A DNA stretch of 64,000 bases from Thermoanaerobacterales bacterium UBA4880 (GCA_002399285.1 DHDI01000004.1:1-64000); one strand, 5' to 3'; numbered from the stretch's first letter, positions 8,216 through 17,078 are shown. Notes: generated by a model not told the origin, from the letters alone. Made by a program: numbers and translations.

Positions 8216-9392
8216 TTTTGATATCTTTCCCGACCGCTATGCGGAAAAATGCCGCAAATGGGACAAAAAGATAATCGAAGACAATTTCGGCCAGGTCGGC
8301 GGCGACTATATCCCCATGTGGATAGCCGACATGGACTTCCGCGCGCCGCAGCCGCTCATAGACAAACTGCATCAGGCGGTGGATTTAGGCGTGTTTGGCT
8401 ATACCTATGTCTATGATGAATTCTACGACGCAGTCATCCGCTACTTTGAACGTCATCATAACTTCTCTCCAAAAAGAGAATGGCTCACCCTGTGCTATGG
8501 AACGGTCTCCACTCTGCACTATGTCGTGCAGGCCTTCTGCCAAAAAAGAGACTATGTGATGATGGGCACACCCGTCTACCAGCCCTTTGAGAGGGCAGCC
8601 AAAGCCCATGGCGCACAGGTCATCCAAAATGAGCTTGTTGTTAAAGACAACCGTTACTATATGGACTTTAACAGGATAGAAGAACAGCTCAAAGAATACC
8701 GCCCCAAGCTGTATATGCTCTGCAATCCCCACAACCCTTCCGGCAGGATCTGGAGCAGGGAAGAGCTGGTTACGCTGCTCTCCCTGTGCCAAAAATACGG
8801 AACCGTCGTCGTTGCCGATGAGGTCCACAGCGGGCTCATCTTTGACGGAACATATACCTCTGCCATTGAGACCGGAGACCTTTTTCACAACGTCATACTA
8901 CTGTCCTCGCCCAATAAACAGTACAATCTGGGCGGTCTCAAGACCTCCTATGCCATCATTCAAAATGACGAGCTGCGCGAGACCTTCCGCGGCAGGCTGA
9001 CCAAAAATTCCATCACATCGCCCACGGTATTCGGCATCATAGCGTTGGTCACCTGTTACAATGAAGGAGAGGATTACACAAGAGAATTGATGGACTATCT
9101 CCGGAAAAATTATCGCTATGCCTGCAATTACATTGACACTAAGATTCCGCAGCTCTCATATATGGAAATGGAATCCTCCTATCTGATGTGGGTCAATATA
9201 CGGGATACCAGGATGGACAGTGATACATTCACTCGCCGGCTTGCGAAGGAGACCGGCGTGCTGGTGGAAAGCGGCAGCGAATTCGTCGGAAACGGTGAGG
9301 GATATATTCGCATAAATCTGGGAACGCAATTTAGAAATGTAGAGCAAGCATTTAAACGGATCGGCGAATTTGTCAATAGGAATTGCCTGTAA
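8208..9392 (+). CDS. MalY/PatB-family PLP enzyme (cystathionine beta-lyase or aminotransferase)
   Basis: A 394-residue fold-type I PLP enzyme of the MalY/PatB branch. The opening MWIADMDF is typical. NPHNPSGRIW binds the substrate and cofactor, ADEVHSGL supplies the Asp that contacts the PLP nitrogen, and SSPNKQYNLGGL carries the Schiff-base lysine. Enzymes of this branch split C-S bonds of cystathionine or other cysteine conjugates to pyruvate, ammonia and a thiol. The ATG at 8208, with GGGAGG nearby, is chosen over the longer frame that overlaps the M42 gene heavily. It is the last gene of the operon and ends before a terminator. Annotation as a simple aminotransferase is the main alternative. 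Confidence 0.87.
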   Translation: MTDFDIFPDRYAEKCRKWDKKIIEDNFGQVGGDYIPMWIADMDFRAPQPLIDKLHQAVDLGVFGYTYVYDEFYDAVIRYFERHHNFSPKREWLTLCYGTVSTLHYVVQAFCQKRDYVMMGTPVYQPFERAAKAHGAQVIQNELVVKDNRYYMDFNRIEEQLKEYRPKLYMLCNPHNPSGRIWSREELVTLLSLCQKYGTVVVADEVHSGLIFDGTYTSAIETGDLFHNVILLSSPNKQYNLGGLKTSYAIIQNDELRETFRGRLTKNSITSPTVFGIIALVTCYNEGEDYTRELMDYLRKNYRYACNYIDTKIPQLSYMEMESSYLMWVNIRDTRMDSDTFTRRLAKETGVLVESGSEFVGNGEGYIRINLGTQFRNVEQAFKRIGEFVNRNCL

Positions 9393-9447
9393 TATGTTAG
9401 TCTGAATGAGAAATATACGGAGAATCTTCCTCAAGCCTATAATAATA

Positions 9448-9472
9448 CCCCCGGACGGCAAATATCCGGGGG
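9448..9472. terminator. Bidirectional terminator between convergent operons
   Basis: CCCCCGGA (9448-9455) pairs with TCCGGGGG (9465-9472). AT-rich sequence flanks both sides, so it can serve the plus-strand PTS operon and the minus-strand CoA operon that converge here. Confidence 0.75.
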
Positions 9473-9526
9473 ATTAAATTAAGATGGATTAAGAGATTAC
9501 ATCAACTTTTAAAACGTAAATGGATC

Positions 9527-10387
9527 TTACTTGGTATTAGTATAATCATAGAAGCCCTTGCCTGTTTTACGCCCCAGGTTTCCTTCTTTGACCATTTTTT
9601 CGACCATATCGAAGCAATCCGGCTTTTTTCCGTCCATAGCCATGCCGGCCTTCATCAAATCGTACGACAGATCGAGGCCCGTCATATCCATAAGGCGGAA
9701 GGGTCCCATAGGATGTCCCAGTCCCTCTTCACATGCGGTATCGACTTCCTGATATGTCAGGTATCCGTTCTGTACCAGCCAGCGCGCCTCGGCGTTTATA
9801 ACATTTACTATGCGGTTGGCTGCAAAGCCGGGGAGCTCCTTTTTCATGCAAATAGGATCTTTTCCCGTGTTGCGGCAGAATTCCATTACTGCATCCGCTA
9901 CCTTGGGATCGGTATGTTCACCCTGCACTACCTCCACGAATTTCATCACCAGAGCCGGGTTATAGTAGTGACAGTTCAGCAGTCTTTCGGGATGAGATAC
10001 GCAGTCCTTGAACAGGGAAGATACCATGTAGCTGGAGTTGGTCGCCAGGATAGTATCGGGGCGAACGATGGCATCCAGTTCCTTAAAAACTTCGGCCTTT
10101 ACATCTTTTATTTCAACTACGGCTTCGATGACCAGGTCCGCGTCAGCGGCCTCGTGGATATCACGGACTATGGTAAAGTGCTCCTTGGCCTGCTTCACCT
10201 GTTCCTCTGTCATGCGGCCCTTGGCTATCCGCCCGGCGAGGTATTCATCCTCCCATGCCTTTACCTTATCGCATACCTCCGGTACCTTGTCATAGACCTT
10301 GACCTGATAACCGTGAATAGCGGAGTTCAGGGCGATCTGTCTGCCCATAAGGCCGCCGCCGATTACGAAAACTTTTTTGATTTCCAT
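9527..10387 (-). CDS. 3-hydroxyacyl-CoA (3-hydroxybutyryl-CoA) dehydrogenase
   Basis: A 286-residue NAD-dependent dehydrogenase. The Rossmann motif GGGLMGRQIA lies at the N-terminus. The catalytic histidine is in NCHYYNPALVMKFVEVV, and PGFAANRIVN and LGHPMGPFRLMDMTGLDLS follow the family order. It interconverts 3-hydroxyacyl-CoA and 3-ketoacyl-CoA. The internal ATG at 10387, preceded by AAAGGACGG, is preferred over the upstream one that would add nine residues. It is the last gene of the sigma-54 operon, 29 bases after the inactive-looking thiolase. NSSYM replaces the common NTSSL segment, so the substrate may not be plain butyryl-CoA. Confidence 0.9.
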   Translation of the reverse strand: MEIKKVFVIGGGLMGRQIALNSAIHGYQVKVYDKVPEVCDKVKAWEDEYLAGRIAKGRMTEEQVKQAKEHFTIVRDIHEAADADLVIEAVVEIKDVKAEVFKELDAIVRPDTILATNSSYMVSSLFKDCVSHPERLLNCHYYNPALVMKFVEVVQGEHTDPKVADAVMEFCRNTGKDPICMKKELPGFAANRIVNVINAEARWLVQNGYLTYQEVDTACEEGLGHPMGPFRLMDMTGLDLSYDLMKAGMAMDGKKPDCFDMVEKMVKEGNLGRKTGKGFYDYTNTK

Positions 10388-10416
10388 ATTTATCCGTCCT
10401 TTCATTATAAGCAATG

Positions 10417-11616
10417 TTAGTGTCTGAGATTTTCAATGATCACCGTGGCTCCCTGGCCTCCTGCACAGCAAGCGGAAACTATTCCGTACTTACCTGCCGT
10501 CTGTTCCAGTTGACGCATAGCGAACATAGTCATACGGGCGCCGGAAGCTCCGTTAGGATCTCCTATGGCAATAGCTCCGCCGTTGGGGTTCCATTTTTCC
10601 TGATCGATCTTTTTGCCCGTCTGCTTTTCCGTCTCGCTGATGACAGCCAGATTCTGTGCGGCAGATACCTCGTTGCATTCAAATACGTCAATATCCTCCA
10701 GCTTGAGTCCGGCCTGCTTCAAGGCTTTGAGGTTTGAGTATGCGGGAGCTATACCCATATAGTCCTCCTGCACGCCGCAGTGAGCTCCGGTCACCCAACG
10801 AGCTATTGGCTTGTAGCTGAGTTCTTTGGCTCTTTCGGCGGACATTACCAGCATAAAGGCCGCACCGTCATTCAAACCGGTGGAGTTGCCTGCGGTGGTC
10901 ACACCGCCCTGGTTTACCGGCTGCAGTTTTGAGAGTGCCTGAACTGTGGCGTCGGGACGCGGGAATTCATCCTTATTTATCGCGATTTCCGGCGTTTTAC
11001 GGGTAGCCGGTATCATGACCGGTACGATCTCATCTCCTGTAATTCCCTTTGTATAAGCTTGGGCCAGACGCTGTTGGCTTCTGGCAGCATAAATATCGGC
11101 CTGTTCACGGGTAATGCCCCATTCAGCGGCTATCTTATCACTGATAGATGCCATACCGATGTTACGTTCTTTATTGGGAGTAAGTTCCGGTTTTAGAGCA
11201 TAAGGAGGAATAAACTTATACTGTGGACGGCACATTGGGAATTTAGCCGTAAAGGTGGAGTAAGATTCCATGCCGCCTACTATTATGACGTCGGCCATAC
11301 CGGCCTGGATCTTCCAGGCGGCATGATTGAGCCCGGCAATAGCCGAACCGCCCTGCATTTCTACAAAAGTGCCGGAGGTCTCTATGGGCAGTTTGGACTG
11401 CAGAACGACGTACCTTGCTATGTCTTTGGTCTTCATATCCCCGAGGGCGCAGCCTGCAATAAGATTGTCCACTTTGCCCTTTTCCAGGATACCGGTGTGC
11501 TCCAATAGGTCATTGACCACCAGCGTGGCGATATCCACCGAGGCATATGCTCTAAGTCCTCCTCCGAAGTTTGTGAAAGCGGAACGGGCCCCGTCTACGA
11601 TAACAACATCACGCAT
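10417..11616 (-). CDS. Thiolase-family paralogue lacking the catalytic Cys and His
   Basis: A 399-residue thiolase-fold protein, clearly a paralogue of the gene upstream. The nucleophilic Cys89 position reads MQGGSAI, so it is Gly89 (codon GGC). The catalytic GHP histidine is replaced in GDPNGASG, where residue 353 is Asp. NEAF has become NEVS, while the C-terminal CC (383-384) and Asn of the NE motif remain. The frame is intact and AAGGAGG precedes the ATG at 11616, so this is an expressed protein and not debris. A normal thiolase reaction through an acyl-cysteine is not expected. It may be a structural or regulatory subunit of a heteromer, or catalyse another C-C reaction. Start overlaps the upstream thiolase by eight bases, suggesting translational coupling. 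Confidence 0.88.
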   Translation of the reverse strand: MRDVVIVDGARSAFTNFGGGLRAYASVDIATLVVNDLLEHTGILEKGKVDNLIAGCALGDMKTKDIARYVVLQSKLPIETSGTFVEMQGGSAIAGLNHAAWKIQAGMADVIIVGGMESYSTFTAKFPMCRPQYKFIPPYALKPELTPNKERNIGMASISDKIAAEWGITREQADIYAARSQQRLAQAYTKGITGDEIVPVMIPATRKTPEIAINKDEFPRPDATVQALSKLQPVNQGGVTTAGNSTGLNDGAAFMLVMSAERAKELSYKPIARWVTGAHCGVQEDYMGIAPAYSNLKALKQAGLKLEDIDVFECNEVSAAQNLAVISETEKQTGKKIDQEKWNPNGGAIAIGDPNGASGARMTMFAMRQLEQTAGKYGIVSACCAGGQGATVIIENLRH

Positions 11617-12832
11617 TTTTGTTTCCTCCTTTTTCACATCTCAGGTTTTCAAAGATGGCGGTGGTCCCGTGTCCTCCGCCGCAGCAGGATGAAAACAGGC
11701 CGTACCGGCCGCCGGTTTGCTCCAGCTGATGCATGGCGAACATGGCGATCCGTGCGCCGGAAGCACCGTTGGGGTGCCCGATGGAAATAGCTCCTCCGTT
11801 GGGATTCCATTTAGACTGATCGATCTTCTCGCCGCTCTGAGCTTCCATCTCTTTGATGACGGACAGGTTCTGCGCAGCGAAGGCCTCATTGCATTCGATA
11901 ACGTCGAAGTCGGAGATCTTAAGACCGGCCAATTTCATGGCTTTGAGATTTGAAAAGGCCGGGCCGATTCCCATCTCGTAAGGATGAACGCCGATGTCCG
12001 CGCCAATGATCCAACGGGCAAACGGCTTATATCCCAATTCCTTTGCCTTGTCGGCCGACATCATCAGAAGAAAAGCCGCGCCGTCATTTTGGCCGGAGGC
12101 GTTGCCAGCTGTGGTTATACCGCCCTGATTGACGGGCCGCAGCGTCGAAAGTATTTCCGGCGTGGTGCTTGGGCGAGGGAATTCGTCCTTGTCTATCACG
12201 ACCTCAGGGGAGTCGGCGGTTGCCGGTATGGTGATCGGGATTATTTCATCGCCTGTGATTCCCTTTTTATATGCCTGAGCCAACCTCTGCTGACTCCTGG
12301 CTGCGAATTCATCAGCCTGCTCACGGGTAATGCCCCACTTTTTTGCCATGAAGTCGCTGACCTGGATCATGGTGATATCCTCCTCTTTTTGAGGAGCCAG
12401 ATGAGGCGCCATTGGAATTGGCGGAACAAGCTTATATGGTCTGTCGTTCATGGAAAAATCTACGCTTAGTGTGGAATACGACTCCATACCGCCTACTATA
12501 AGCACGTCCGCATAGCCTAAACCGATCATTGCCGCAGCATGATTGACACATGTGATCGCGGAACCGCACTGCATTTCCACATAGTGTGCCTCGGTCTCCG
12601 CCGGCAGTCCGCCGAGTAGGGCCGCATAGCGGGCTATATCATTGGTTCGCATGTCCCGCAGGGCATTTCCGCAGAAAAAGCCGTCGACTTTACCGCGTTG
12701 TAAGATACCGGTCCGTTCTACCAGACCCTTTATAACGTGGCCGGCGATCTCCGTAGAAGACAGATCTCTGAATCCGCCGCCTAAATTGCAAAAAGCGGAG
12801 CGGGCTCCGTCCACAAATACTACTTCTCGCAT
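11609..12832 (-). CDS. Acetyl-CoA acetyltransferase (thiolase), catalytic residues intact
   Basis: A 407-residue thiolase. The acylated nucleophile is Cys89 in VEMQCGSAI. The catalytic histidine is His353 in GGAISIGHPNGASG and the second cysteine lies in SSCCGGGHG (383-384). NEAFAAQN is also canonical. It should cleave a 3-ketoacyl-CoA to acetyl-CoA plus a shortened acyl-CoA, or run the condensation in reverse. An AAGGAGG-type site precedes the ATG at 12832. The C-terminal extension (EKGGNKNA) overlaps the start of its paralogue. The neighbouring hydroxyacyl-CoA dehydrogenase and BKACE place it in acyl-CoA catabolism. The exact chain length is not known. Confidence 0.92.
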   Translation of the reverse strand: MREVVFVDGARSAFCNLGGGFRDLSSTEIAGHVIKGLVERTGILQRGKVDGFFCGNALRDMRTNDIARYAALLGGLPAETEAHYVEMQCGSAITCVNHAAAMIGLGYADVLIVGGMESYSTLSVDFSMNDRPYKLVPPIPMAPHLAPQKEEDITMIQVSDFMAKKWGITREQADEFAARSQQRLAQAYKKGITGDEIIPITIPATADSPEVVIDKDEFPRPSTTPEILSTLRPVNQGGITTAGNASGQNDGAAFLLMMSADKAKELGYKPFARWIIGADIGVHPYEMGIGPAFSNLKAMKLAGLKISDFDVIECNEAFAAQNLSVIKEMEAQSGEKIDQSKWNPNGGAISIGHPNGASGARIAMFAMHQLEQTGGRYGLFSSCCGGGHGTTAIFENLRCEKGGNKNA

Positions 12833-12868
12833 ATATATATCCTCCTTGTTATAAGCGCTTCATGTCTT

Positions 12869-12913
12869 GTTGGCAGCGTCCTATAATCCATTGACAATAG
12901 GATCGCTGCCAAC
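12869..12913 (-). other. Long stem-loop between BKACE and the thiolase pair
   Basis: A 10-bp perfect stem GTTGGCAGCG/CGCTGCCAAC continues inward into TCCTAT/ATAGGA after a one-base bulge. On the minus strand the sequence after it is AAGACATG, with no U-tract, so it is not a normal terminator. It probably marks RNA processing or differential stability inside the operon. Confidence 0.6.
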
Positions 12914-12948
12914 TGTTTTGATGATATTATAATCTTATTTATTTTTAC

Positions 12949-13812
12949 CTATGCATGATATTCTTCAAGGGAATGACGCTTTATTCCTAATATTTCTCTG
13001 GTCTCCTCCGGGGTCGCAACCTCATGGCCGGTCAGCCTGATCAACTCTGCGGCGCGTTCCACCAGCTTTACATTTGTGGCCTTTACGCCTTTTGACATGT
13101 ATACGTTGTCTTCCAATCCTACACGCAGGCCGGTGCAGCCTAATGACAGGCCGGCGAGCATCATGGGTATATGGGATATGCCTATGCCGGTTATCGACCA
13201 GGTCGAACCTGCCGGCAGCATCTCCTGCAGGAATACCAGATTGCGGGTCGTGGCAGCGGCAGCGCCGCCTACTCCCAATACAAACTGGAAATGACAAGGC
13301 GTCGGTATATTGAACTTCTTTATGCAGTAGAGTGCGTTTCCAAGCATACCGTTGTCAAAGATCTCGAACTCTGGTTTTACATTGTTTTCAATCACGCACT
13401 TGGACAGATCCTCAAGAAAATCGGGCGCATTTACGAAAACACCGCCGTAATTCCAGTTGAATGTACCTGAGTCAAAAGAGCACATTTCGGGGCGGAGCTT
13501 TTTTACATGAGCCAAGCGGGTTTCATTCTTCTCCAGCTTAACGGATCCCGAGGTGGTGAGATTGACGATTATGTCAACCCCGGCTGCCTTTGTGGCCTTT
13601 TGGATAGCCTCAAATGTCTTTGTAAACTGATCCACATCTATGGTGGGCCATCCTTTTTCATCCCTGACATGTATGTGTACGACTGCAGCTCCTGCTTTCG
13701 CTACGTCGACGACCTGCTCGGCGATCTCTTCAGGAAATATCGGTACGGTCGGCGCAGCCTCACGGCTTATTGATGTTCCGGTTAATGCAGCAGTAATAAA
13801 AATCTTGTCCAT
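12949..13812 (-). CDS. Beta-keto acid cleavage enzyme (BKACE, DUF849; 3-keto-5-aminohexanoate cleavage-like)
   Basis: A 287-residue TIM-barrel enzyme of the BKACE family. The N-terminal ITAALTG and the zinc-binding VVHIHVRD segment are characteristic, as are EIFDNGML and the GLRVGLEDN segment at the barrel end. Family members react a beta-keto acid with acetyl-CoA to give acetoacetate and a new acyl-CoA; the founding member Kce works in lysine fermentation. None of the other lysine-fermentation genes (for example the aminomutases) is nearby, so the substrate is probably another beta-keto acid. A GGAGG site precedes the ATG. The adjacent thiolase could consume the acetoacetyl-CoA or acyl-CoA formed. 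Confidence 0.9.
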   Translation of the reverse strand: MDKIFITAALTGTSISREAAPTVPIFPEEIAEQVVDVAKAGAAVVHIHVRDEKGWPTIDVDQFTKTFEAIQKATKAAGVDIIVNLTTSGSVKLEKNETRLAHVKKLRPEMCSFDSGTFNWNYGGVFVNAPDFLEDLSKCVIENNVKPEFEIFDNGMLGNALYCIKKFNIPTPCHFQFVLGVGGAAAATTRNLVFLQEMLPAGSTWSITGIGISHIPMMLAGLSLGCTGLRVGLEDNVYMSKGVKATNVKLVERAAELIRLTGHEVATPEETREILGIKRHSLEEYHA

Positions 13813-13864
13813 AATGATCCTCCTTGTAATATATAAAATTTATTTGCAAATGATTCTCATAGTT

Positions 13865-14782
13865 TCAAGCACGATCTGTACGAATGTATTCGATGATCCC
13901 GTTATTGGCCCGCTGTACCAGCCGGCCGGTAACGATCAAATATTCTACATAAACTTGGATATCTTGTACAGAGGAACGGATCTTATAAATGTCGTCGGCC
14001 TTAATGCCCATCTTTACGATCACTTTGGCCGCGATCTGTTCCATAGACATATAGTGGTCTACCAAACTGCAGATCATTTCCGCCTTGCTGAGCAAATTAT
14101 CTATATTCCGCTTTGCCAGACCTGATACATCCTTGTATACGCCGCTGTGCGCTGCGATATAATAATCGTATTTCATTTTACCAATGCGAAGTTTTGTATC
14201 TATGTCTAAATCACAACTTATGATATATGGGATCCTAAGTGATTCCAATACTTGGTCGCTCAACAGGGCATCGCCAAGATAGGCGACCGAATCCGGGGTA
14301 ACGAATCCCAAGTGCTCAGCAGTGTGTCCAGGCAGGCGCAGCACTTCAAAACGTGCGCCGTCGATATCTACAGACCGGTGCTCCGGCCTGATAAAATAGT
14401 CGGCATGACATAGAAACATGGCTGCGTGTTGGATAATTTTTTGATAGCTCATCCCATAGAAAAAGGGTTTCGAATACATGGGATTTTCACAAACCGCCGC
14501 ATCAAACGGCGTCATGTACAGCTTAGCTCCCTGCTCTTTTTGGAGAATCCCGTGGTTGCCTATGTGATCTATATGGGAATGACTTGTCAAAACGGCAGCC
14601 ACTGTAAGATTCTCCTGCTTTAACAGGGAAAAGAGGCCCTCTCGGTCCGTCGTGGCAATGCCGGAGTCGATAAGGACCGCTCTGTCCCCGTCAAGTTTAA
14701 ACAAAGGGATACGGGAATAACCTGTCACGATACACCAGGTATCTCCCTTAACATGTTCCAGAAAGGGTTGGACGATATCCAA
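13865..14782 (-). CDS. MBL-fold metallo-hydrolase
   Basis: A 305-residue metallo-beta-lactamase-fold protein. The metal motif HSHIDH (His68, His70, Asp72, His73) is complete, and LPGHTAEH and YLGDALLS supply the further His and Asp ligands. A C-terminal winged-helix-like region (residues about 240-305) follows, as in LACTB2-like proteins and glyoxalase II relatives. The start is a TTG at 14782 placed eight bases after GGAGGTG. It sits between the MFS transporter and BKACE genes on one transcript. A thioesterase or lactonase role on a pathway intermediate would fit but is inference. Confidence 0.82.
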   Translation of the reverse strand: MDIVQPFLEHVKGDTWCIVTGYSRIPLFKLDGDRAVLIDSGIATTDREGLFSLLKQENLTVAAVLTSHSHIDHIGNHGILQKEQGAKLYMTPFDAAVCENPMYSKPFFYGMSYQKIIQHAAMFLCHADYFIRPEHRSVDIDGARFEVLRLPGHTAEHLGFVTPDSVAYLGDALLSDQVLESLRIPYIISCDLDIDTKLRIGKMKYDYYIAAHSGVYKDVSGLAKRNIDNLLSKAEMICSLVDHYMSMEQIAAKVIVKMGIKADDIYKIRSSVQDIQVYVEYLIVTGRLVQRANNGIIEYIRTDRA

Positions 14783-14878
14783 AGCAAATTCACCTCCATT
14801 TTTTATATTGTCATCATACCCGGCTTTTCAGAACAAACTCTTGAGGCAATAGCTTTCCTCGTATCCCTGAGAAGCTGT

Positions 14879-16147
14879 CTAATCGGTACTTTTCTTAGCT
14901 TCGTATTTTTTCTTGGCAACATAGGTGAGATTGATCAACACCATAGCAGCAACAGCAAATACGAATACGGTGATCCATGAATAAACATAACTGCCGGTCG
15001 CTCCATATATTGATGAAACGATCATCGGGAAGATTGCGGAGCCTAAAGAGGCTACCAATTGTGTATAACCTATCAATATACCATAGTTCTTCGGTCCGAA
15101 AAGTTCTCCGGTAATAAGCGGGGAACCCACCGTTGAGTTCGGGAAAGAGAGGCCGTACAGTATTGCCGCTGCATAGGCCAGAACCGGCATCTTAGGTGAA
15201 AGCACAAGGCAAATGCTTGCTGCTATTACCGGTATAAGGAACAGGTTGAAGGTACTTCTTGAACCATGTATGTCGTTGTATATTCCATATAGTATCTTAG
15301 CTATAATAGCAGCTAAAGAGCACAGCGATATAAGGTAGGATGCTTTAACCTGAGAATAGCCTATAGTGGTCAGGAAGGTGGGGCCGTTGCCGTTCCACGC
15401 TGCGCCCAGACCGTTTATGATAAACAGGGCAACAATTAATATCCAGAATATAGGAGTACGCAGTGCCTCACCTGCCGTCATGCCCGCCGGATCTGTACCT
15501 GCAGCCTTTTCTGCAGCCTTATCCTGCGGGATATCACCCTGGCGTGTTACGCCTTTCGCGGCCGGCGTGTCATAGAATGTGAGCAAGACCAGCGGGATCA
15601 TTACCCAAGCGAAAATTCCATACAGCCGGTATGCTCCTCTCCAAGTCGCCGCAGTTATGATCTTTGCAACAATAGGGCTGAGAATGACTGCACCGGCACT
15701 AAGTCCGATCATCGTAACGCCCATGGCCTTACCTCTGAGTTTAGGTCCGAACCAGTTGTTTATGACAACGGAGGCCGGCAGTGTAGTAGTGCCTGAACCT
15801 ATGACGCCGGCTAAAAAGGCTAGTACAAACAGAAGGTTCATATTTTTTACCGTCGACATGATCATCCATAGCGATCCGCTTAAAACAAGCAGGCATGAAA
15901 CCGTTTTGCGTAAACCGAAACGCATAATCACCCTGCCCGCAAAGAGCGCGCCTACCATAGCACCCAGCATACTTATCGCGCCCATAAGCATTACGGTGGT
16001 GACGCTTACTTTAAAATCCGTTACGAGAGATACCACCGGCAGTCCGGACATGGAAATACCGGGAGCGCCTACGACTGCCAACAATATAAATGCAACAACA
16101 ACAACATTCCAACCAAAATAAAATTTACCCTGCTTTTCTTCAGACAT
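14879..16147 (-). CDS. MFS transporter, OFA (oxalate/formate antiporter-like) family
   Basis: A 422-residue protein with about 12 hydrophobic segments and a charged central loop (residues about 200-225) between the two six-helix halves. The loop after segment 2 contains GRVIMRFGLRKTV, a variant of the MFS G-x-x-x-D/R-x-G-R-R motif. The opening FYFGWNVVVVAFILL is typical of OFA-type carboxylate transporters. It probably brings in or exports the organic acid metabolised by this operon. It is 15 bases after the cyclase-family gene. The substrate cannot be named. Confidence 0.83.
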   Translation of the reverse strand: MSEEKQGKFYFGWNVVVVAFILLAVVGAPGISMSGLPVVSLVTDFKVSVTTVMLMGAISMLGAMVGALFAGRVIMRFGLRKTVSCLLVLSGSLWMIMSTVKNMNLLFVLAFLAGVIGSGTTTLPASVVINNWFGPKLRGKAMGVTMIGLSAGAVILSPIVAKIITAATWRGAYRLYGIFAWVMIPLVLLTFYDTPAAKGVTRQGDIPQDKAAEKAAGTDPAGMTAGEALRTPIFWILIVALFIINGLGAAWNGNGPTFLTTIGYSQVKASYLISLCSLAAIIAKILYGIYNDIHGSRSTFNLFLIPVIAASICLVLSPKMPVLAYAAAILYGLSFPNSTVGSPLITGELFGPKNYGILIGYTQLVASLGSAIFPMIVSSIYGATGSYVYSWITVFVFAVAAMVLINLTYVAKKKYEAKKSTD

Positions 16148-16162
16148 AATAATCTTCCCCCT

Positions 16163-16939
16163 CTAATCGTTAAATATTGCTACGGGGCGTACCCAACCGG
16201 CACTGGCAGCCTTGAGCTTTATAGGGAAAGCGATAACTTTGAACCCATAAGGCGGAAGCTTGTCAAGGTTGTTCAGTTTTTCCATCTGAACATAGGCCTT
16301 TTCCCTGCCGGCTTTATGTCCTTCCCAGATGATGGACGGATCTTTGGTTTCTGCATATCTCTTAGCTACGATTCCTAACGGTGCATCCCAGCTCCAAGCA
16401 TCGGTCCCGACTGCATGGACGCCGTGGTTCAGCAGCCATAAAGTTCCTTCTCTGCCAACACCGCAGCCTGTTACTAAGTATTTTTCATTTCCCCATTGTG
16501 TTTGAGCTGTCGTGTGCAGCAAAACCATGTCTCCAGGTTTGAGGGTGTAGTTTATTTTCTTGAAGTACTCATCAAGATCTTTAGCAGTCAATACATAGCC
16601 ATCCGGTCTGTCTGTGGCATCGATCACGACTCCGTTTCCCATGCACCATTCCAGGGGAACTTGGTCTATCGTCCAGGCAGGCTCACCATTATTCATGGTT
16701 GAAGCAAAATGCCATGGAGCGTCCATGTGTGTGCCGGTATGTGTACCGGTCTGCATTCCCTCAATTGCCCAGGCCTCGCCGTCCGGCAGGTCATCTACCG
16801 TCAGTCCGGGGAATGTAGCTAAATATGAGTCAATAGATACCTTGCTTTTATGATCCCAATAGATCATCTTTGGGATTGATTCCTTTGGTTCGACCGGCAA
16901 ATCCGGTGTCCATGTAACACTTAAATCTACTAACCGCAT
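16163..16939 (-). CDS. Cyclase-family metal-dependent hydrolase (kynurenine formamidase/isatin hydrolase-like, PF04199)
   Basis: A 258-residue protein with the PF04199 metal-site motif HTGTHMDAPWHF, an exact fit to HxGTHxDxPxHF. Later family features include VLLHTTAQ and GVHAVGTDAWSWD. Relatives open rings or cleave amide bonds in a Mn- or Zn-dependent way, as in N-formylkynurenine and isatin hydrolysis. The ATG at 16939, preceded by ATAGGAGTG, is chosen over the frame starting at 17008, which would begin inside the promoter. It is the first gene after the sigma-54 promoter. It may open a cyclic precursor to the keto acid that BKACE uses (inference). Confidence 0.88.
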   Translation of the reverse strand: MRLVDLSVTWTPDLPVEPKESIPKMIYWDHKSKVSIDSYLATFPGLTVDDLPDGEAWAIEGMQTGTHTGTHMDAPWHFASTMNNGEPAWTIDQVPLEWCMGNGVVIDATDRPDGYVLTAKDLDEYFKKINYTLKPGDMVLLHTTAQTQWGNEKYLVTGCGVGREGTLWLLNHGVHAVGTDAWSWDAPLGIVAKRYAETKDPSIIWEGHKAGREKAYVQMEKLNNLDKLPPYGFKVIAFPIKLKAASAGWVRPVAIFND

Positions 16940-17012
16940 TTGAATCACTCCTATAATATAAATTTTAGCGTAAGGCAGTACGGCCGTGCTCCTGCAGCTA
17001 TATATCATTATA

Positions 17013-17028
17013 GCAATTACCGTGCCAA
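17013..17028 (-). promoter_or_regulatory. Sigma-54 (RpoN) -24/-12 promoter
   Basis: Read on the minus strand the sequence is TTGGCACGGTAATTGC followed by T, an essentially perfect match to YTGGCACGRNNNTTGCW. The GG and GC elements have the required spacing. It lies about 75 bases upstream of the cyclase-family start and points into the 16939-to-9527 operon. A sigma-54 activator gene begins 138 bases away on the opposite strand. Confidence 0.92.
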
Positions 17029-17078
17029 GGTAAGATACTTGAAATAAGTAGGATGATGGGTTAAACTATTATTATAAT

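Noticed and set aside
9713..10420. 235-codon plus-strand frame over the hydroxyacyl-CoA dehydrogenase
   Set aside because: The minus strand encodes the complete dehydrogenase; the plus frame is an antisense shadow.
12949..13812. Complete lysine fermentation cluster around the BKACE gene
   Set aside because: No lysine aminomutase, 3,5-diaminohexanoate dehydrogenase or related genes are present in the window.
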